Assembly (NCBI RefSeq): GCF_947331815.1
Contig: NZ_OX373462.1
Coordinates: 1,413,376-1,477,375 of the forward strand
Source of the DNA: Cyanobacterium sp. uoEpiScrs1
Lineage (GTDB): Bacteria > Cyanobacteriota > Cyanobacteriia > Cyanobacteriales > Microcystaceae
Length of the DNA stretch: 64,000 nucleotides
Direction of reading: 5' to 3'
Positions 61,726 through 64,000 of the stretch are shown here, piece by piece. A program made the position numbers and the translations under genes. The first letter of the stretch is position 1; every line of letters begins with the position of its first letter. Under the pieces are notes generated by a model, which saw nothing but the letters and a program-made list of their open reading frames with translations, was not told the DNA's origin and made no database searches.

Positions 61726-63654
61726 TTAGTGAACTTGCCCATAACCAAACATCTCGTCAATCATACCCTGATATTGTTGTATGATGATTCGCCGTTTAAT
61801 TTTAAATGTCTGAGTCATCAAGCCATTTTCTTGAGAAAATGGTTCTAAAATAAATCTAAAGTTTTTTATTCTATCATCAGGGCAGTATCCAGGACGTTTT
61901 TTTACTTCCCTAGCTAATTCTTTCCAAAATAAAGTCTGTACAGGTTTGCTATAAAGATCACTACAAGCAATCTCTTCAGAAGTTCCAGATACCTTAGGAA
62001 GGTTTAGATTGAGTTGTTGGCTTTGTCCCCATTTGTCCAATGCCTCTAAATTAGGTACAATCAATGCGCCTAAAGCTTTTTGATCTTGACCGACTAACAT
62101 AATTTGGTCAATGTAGGAACTACGGGTGCAAGCATCTTCAATAGCTTGTGGTTCAATGTTTTCTCCATTACTCAGAACTATCGTATCTTTGGATCGTCCA
62201 GTAATTACTAAGTCCCCCATAGAGGTTAACCATCCTAAGTCACCTGAATTAAGCCAACCGTCATCATTAATAGCTGTTGCAGTAGCTTCTGTTTTTTTGT
62301 AGTACCCTTGCATTACTTGAGGTCCTCGAATTAATACAAGTCCTCTTTCTCCTTGAGAAACTGGTTGGCCACTATCAGGGTCAACAATACAAACTTCGGT
62401 TTCAGGGATACATTGTCCTGATGATCCGCGTAAGTTGTGACTATGGGTACGAACGTTAGTAACGGGGGAGGTTTCGGTTAATCCATAACCAACTAAAACA
62501 GGAATGTTAACAATTTCGTAGAAGGTATCGATATGTCTGGCTAAAGAACCACCTCCACTAACGATAGTTTTAAGATTGCCTCCAACTTCTTGCCGAATTT
62601 TACTGTAAATAAGTGTGTCTGCTAACTTATGAAGAGGAGCTAATAAAGCCATTTTAATTTTTGCCAATAAGTATTCTGCATTAGAAGTTTCAAGATGATC
62701 CAAACTAAGATTATTGGCAATACGTCGGGACAGAATGTACTTTTCCGAAATGCTCAAGAAAAATTGGATGATTGTTTGTTGAGTAAGATTTTGCTTACGA
62801 AATTGTTTTTGAATGCCTTCATAAAGAAACTCCCAAAGACGAGGAACTCCAACCATGTGTTGGGGTTTGAATCGTTTAAGATCAGCCTTAAATGTACGGA
62901 TACTAGTGTAGGTTAGTATACAACCCCGGGAAAGAAGAAAATATTCTGCACTACGTTCATAGGCATGCCATGGTGGTAATATAGTAAGAACACGGTCACC
63001 AGGTTGCGGCTGGATAACAGCTTCTAAATAAACCACCTGGTGGAGTAAGTTTCTATGACACAACATGACTCCTTTAGGTTGTCCTGTTGTTCCGGACGTA
63101 TAAATTAGCGTAGCTAGTGTTTCTTTAGTTTGATGGACAGGTTTTAGTGTGGAATGGCTCCCTATTTCCATCAGTTCTTGAAAGTTGAGAGTTTGAATTG
63201 TATTGTCCCAATTTATTTGTTCATCACTCAACAAAATAATGAGTTCAATAGACAATCTATCAAGATCGGACCGGAGTTTAGCTAAAGTTTTTTTGTTTTC
63301 CACAATAAGGATATTACTATCACTATCCTTCAAAATGTAGAGTAATTCATCTTTATCTGCTTGGGAGGAACGTACTGCATTAGCTGCACCGGCCATCATT
63401 GAGCCTTGATCTGCTATAAACCAACGAGGGCTATTATCAGCAAAAAGAGCGACTCGTGAGGGAAATTTTGTTCCTAAACTCTGTAATCCTGCGGCAAAAT
63501 CTTTAATACTTTGGTATAATTGCTCATAGTTTAATGTTATTTTGAACATCCCATGGGGGTCTTCAAGAGCGACAATATCCTTGAATTTTTTTGCAGCTAT
63601 GGGCCAGACTTCGGGCAAGGTATTGAGTAATGAATAGTTTGGTAGATTTGTCAT
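61726..63654 (-). CDS. aas: Long-chain acyl-CoA/acyl-ACP synthetase (AMP-forming)
   Basis: A 642-residue adenylate-forming enzyme that activates free fatty acids for reincorporation into lipids; in cyanobacteria the single long-chain enzyme (Aas) makes acyl-ACP. The AMP-binding core IYTSGTTGQPKGVMLCH lies at 184-200, with YGLTETSP and the linker SGDLGWLTSMGDLVITGR, followed by KDTIVLSNGENIEPQAIE. Length suits the plant-like, cyanobacterial Aas. It is an intact cousin of the dead fatty-acyl-AMP ligase at 29.3-29.85 kb and is probably co-transcribed with ylqD. Confidence 0.92.
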   Translation of the reverse strand: MTNLPNYSLLNTLPEVWPIAAKKFKDIVALEDPHGMFKITLNYEQLYQSIKDFAAGLQSLGTKFPSRVALFADNSPRWFIADQGSMMAGAANAVRSSQADKDELLYILKDSDSNILIVENKKTLAKLRSDLDRLSIELIILLSDEQINWDNTIQTLNFQELMEIGSHSTLKPVHQTKETLATLIYTSGTTGQPKGVMLCHRNLLHQVVYLEAVIQPQPGDRVLTILPPWHAYERSAEYFLLSRGCILTYTSIRTFKADLKRFKPQHMVGVPRLWEFLYEGIQKQFRKQNLTQQTIIQFFLSISEKYILSRRIANNLSLDHLETSNAEYLLAKIKMALLAPLHKLADTLIYSKIRQEVGGNLKTIVSGGGSLARHIDTFYEIVNIPVLVGYGLTETSPVTNVRTHSHNLRGSSGQCIPETEVCIVDPDSGQPVSQGERGLVLIRGPQVMQGYYKKTEATATAINDDGWLNSGDLGWLTSMGDLVITGRSKDTIVLSNGENIEPQAIEDACTRSSYIDQIMLVGQDQKALGALIVPNLEALDKWGQSQQLNLNLPKVSGTSEEIACSDLYSKPVQTLFWKELAREVKKRPGYCPDDRIKNFRFILEPFSQENGLMTQTFKIKRRIIIQQYQGMIDEMFGYGQVH

Positions 63655-64000
63655 AAAATTTAGCTAACGAAATATTTGTTAGTCAAATGTTAGCTCTTTA
63701 AAGGGTAGTAAACAGTGCACAATTTGTTCAAATATATTGATCATGATATATATGTTGTGTTGGGATGAAAGCTTTAGTTTATATAATAATAAGGACTAGT
63801 ATGAGTATTTTTACTTTACTAATAAACATTAGGTCATTATAAAGCGTTCGTTCTTACCATAAGTTTTAGATGTAAAAAGCTTAACTCGTATGACTCACAT
63901 AAAATCATAAATTTTTACTAATTAATTATCTTTTTGTTTACAATTAGTCTTTGACTATAGTTATTAAACTAAAAAACACATAACTTGAATAAAATCAAGC
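63655..64000. other. Promoter region of aas and window edge
   Basis: 346 nt of AT-rich upstream DNA for the minus-strand aas-ylqD pair. No further gene or structure is visible before the window ends. Confidence 0.45.

Noticed and set aside
62695-62916. Open frame antisense to the acyl synthetase gene
   Set aside because: It lies wholly opposite an intact, motif-bearing gene and has no recognisable family or ribosome binding site, so it is a shadow frame. The same applies to other antisense frames in tig, clpX, asd, ispE, ftsH and the GNAT gene.

Overview
The window looks like chromosome of a unicellular, Crocosphaera/Cyanothece-type cyanobacterium undergoing genome reduction. The cyanobacterial assignment rests on CtpA (D1-processing protease type), a 616-residue FtsH3-type FtsH, plant-type phytoene desaturase (CrtP) followed by phytoene synthase, magnesium chelatase subunit ChlD, a SigG/anti-sigma pair, a cyanobacterial-size trigger factor and the asd-dapA-rnj and tig-clpP-clpX blocks. 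About 63% of the window codes for protein by my count. The remainder is very AT-rich, contains terminators with no gene in front of them, and holds decayed gene fragments. I saw no transposase, prophage, CRISPR array or rRNA. My best guess is an obligate endosymbiont such as a diatom spheroid body, with UCYN-A as an alternative. This is inference from gene content and decay, not proof.

Layout. 0.4-9.8 kb: a Pmp3-type membrane peptide, RNase J, dapA and asd on the minus strand, then divergently tig, clpP, clpX and 5-formyl-THF cyclo-ligase. 9.8-19.4 kb: holA (DNA polymerase III delta) divergent from a DUF1868 phosphoesterase-like gene, a small membrane protein, an xth/5mC-methyltransferase operon and ctpA, separated by gene deserts. 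21.6-29.2 kb: a GT39-type glycosyltransferase, crtP-crtB and a lone OppC/DppC-type permease. 29.3-29.85 kb: a recognisable dead fatty-acyl-AMP ligase. 30-41.5 kb: hemL, an RlpA-like protein, a TPR protein, a DUF423 protein, chlD, a possible structured RNA with tRNA-Thr(TGT), ilvC, an SDR enzyme and an LptF/G permease. 42-52.6 kb: pepP, ruvX, a GNAT protein, ispE, a GC-rich probable ncRNA, a glycosyltransferase and a sodium:solute symporter. 52.7-63.7 kb: ftsH, an S9 peptidase, an anti-sigma factor with sigG, and ylqD with a long-chain acyl-CoA/ACP synthetase.

The intact genes are mainly housekeeping: proteostasis (tig, clpP, clpX, ftsH, pepP, S9 peptidase), DNA maintenance (holA, xth, ruvX), RNA decay (rnj), and biosynthesis of lysine/threonine precursors, branched-chain amino acids, isoprenoids/carotenoids and tetrapyrroles. 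Several sit on pathways that in free-living relatives feed photosynthesis (hemL, chlD, crtP, crtB, ctpA). They are uninterrupted here although neighbouring DNA is eroding, so they may still be used or may have lost their purpose only recently. No photosystem, phycobilisome or nitrogenase gene lies in this window, so it cannot settle whether the organism photosynthesises.

The most informative non-gene signals are the fatty-acyl-AMP ligase corpse, two GC-rich islands with closing helices that look like RNA genes (48.34-48.52 kb and 37.47-37.62 kb), and a set of very long perfect hairpins, including a 72-bp palindrome just upstream of ctpA.
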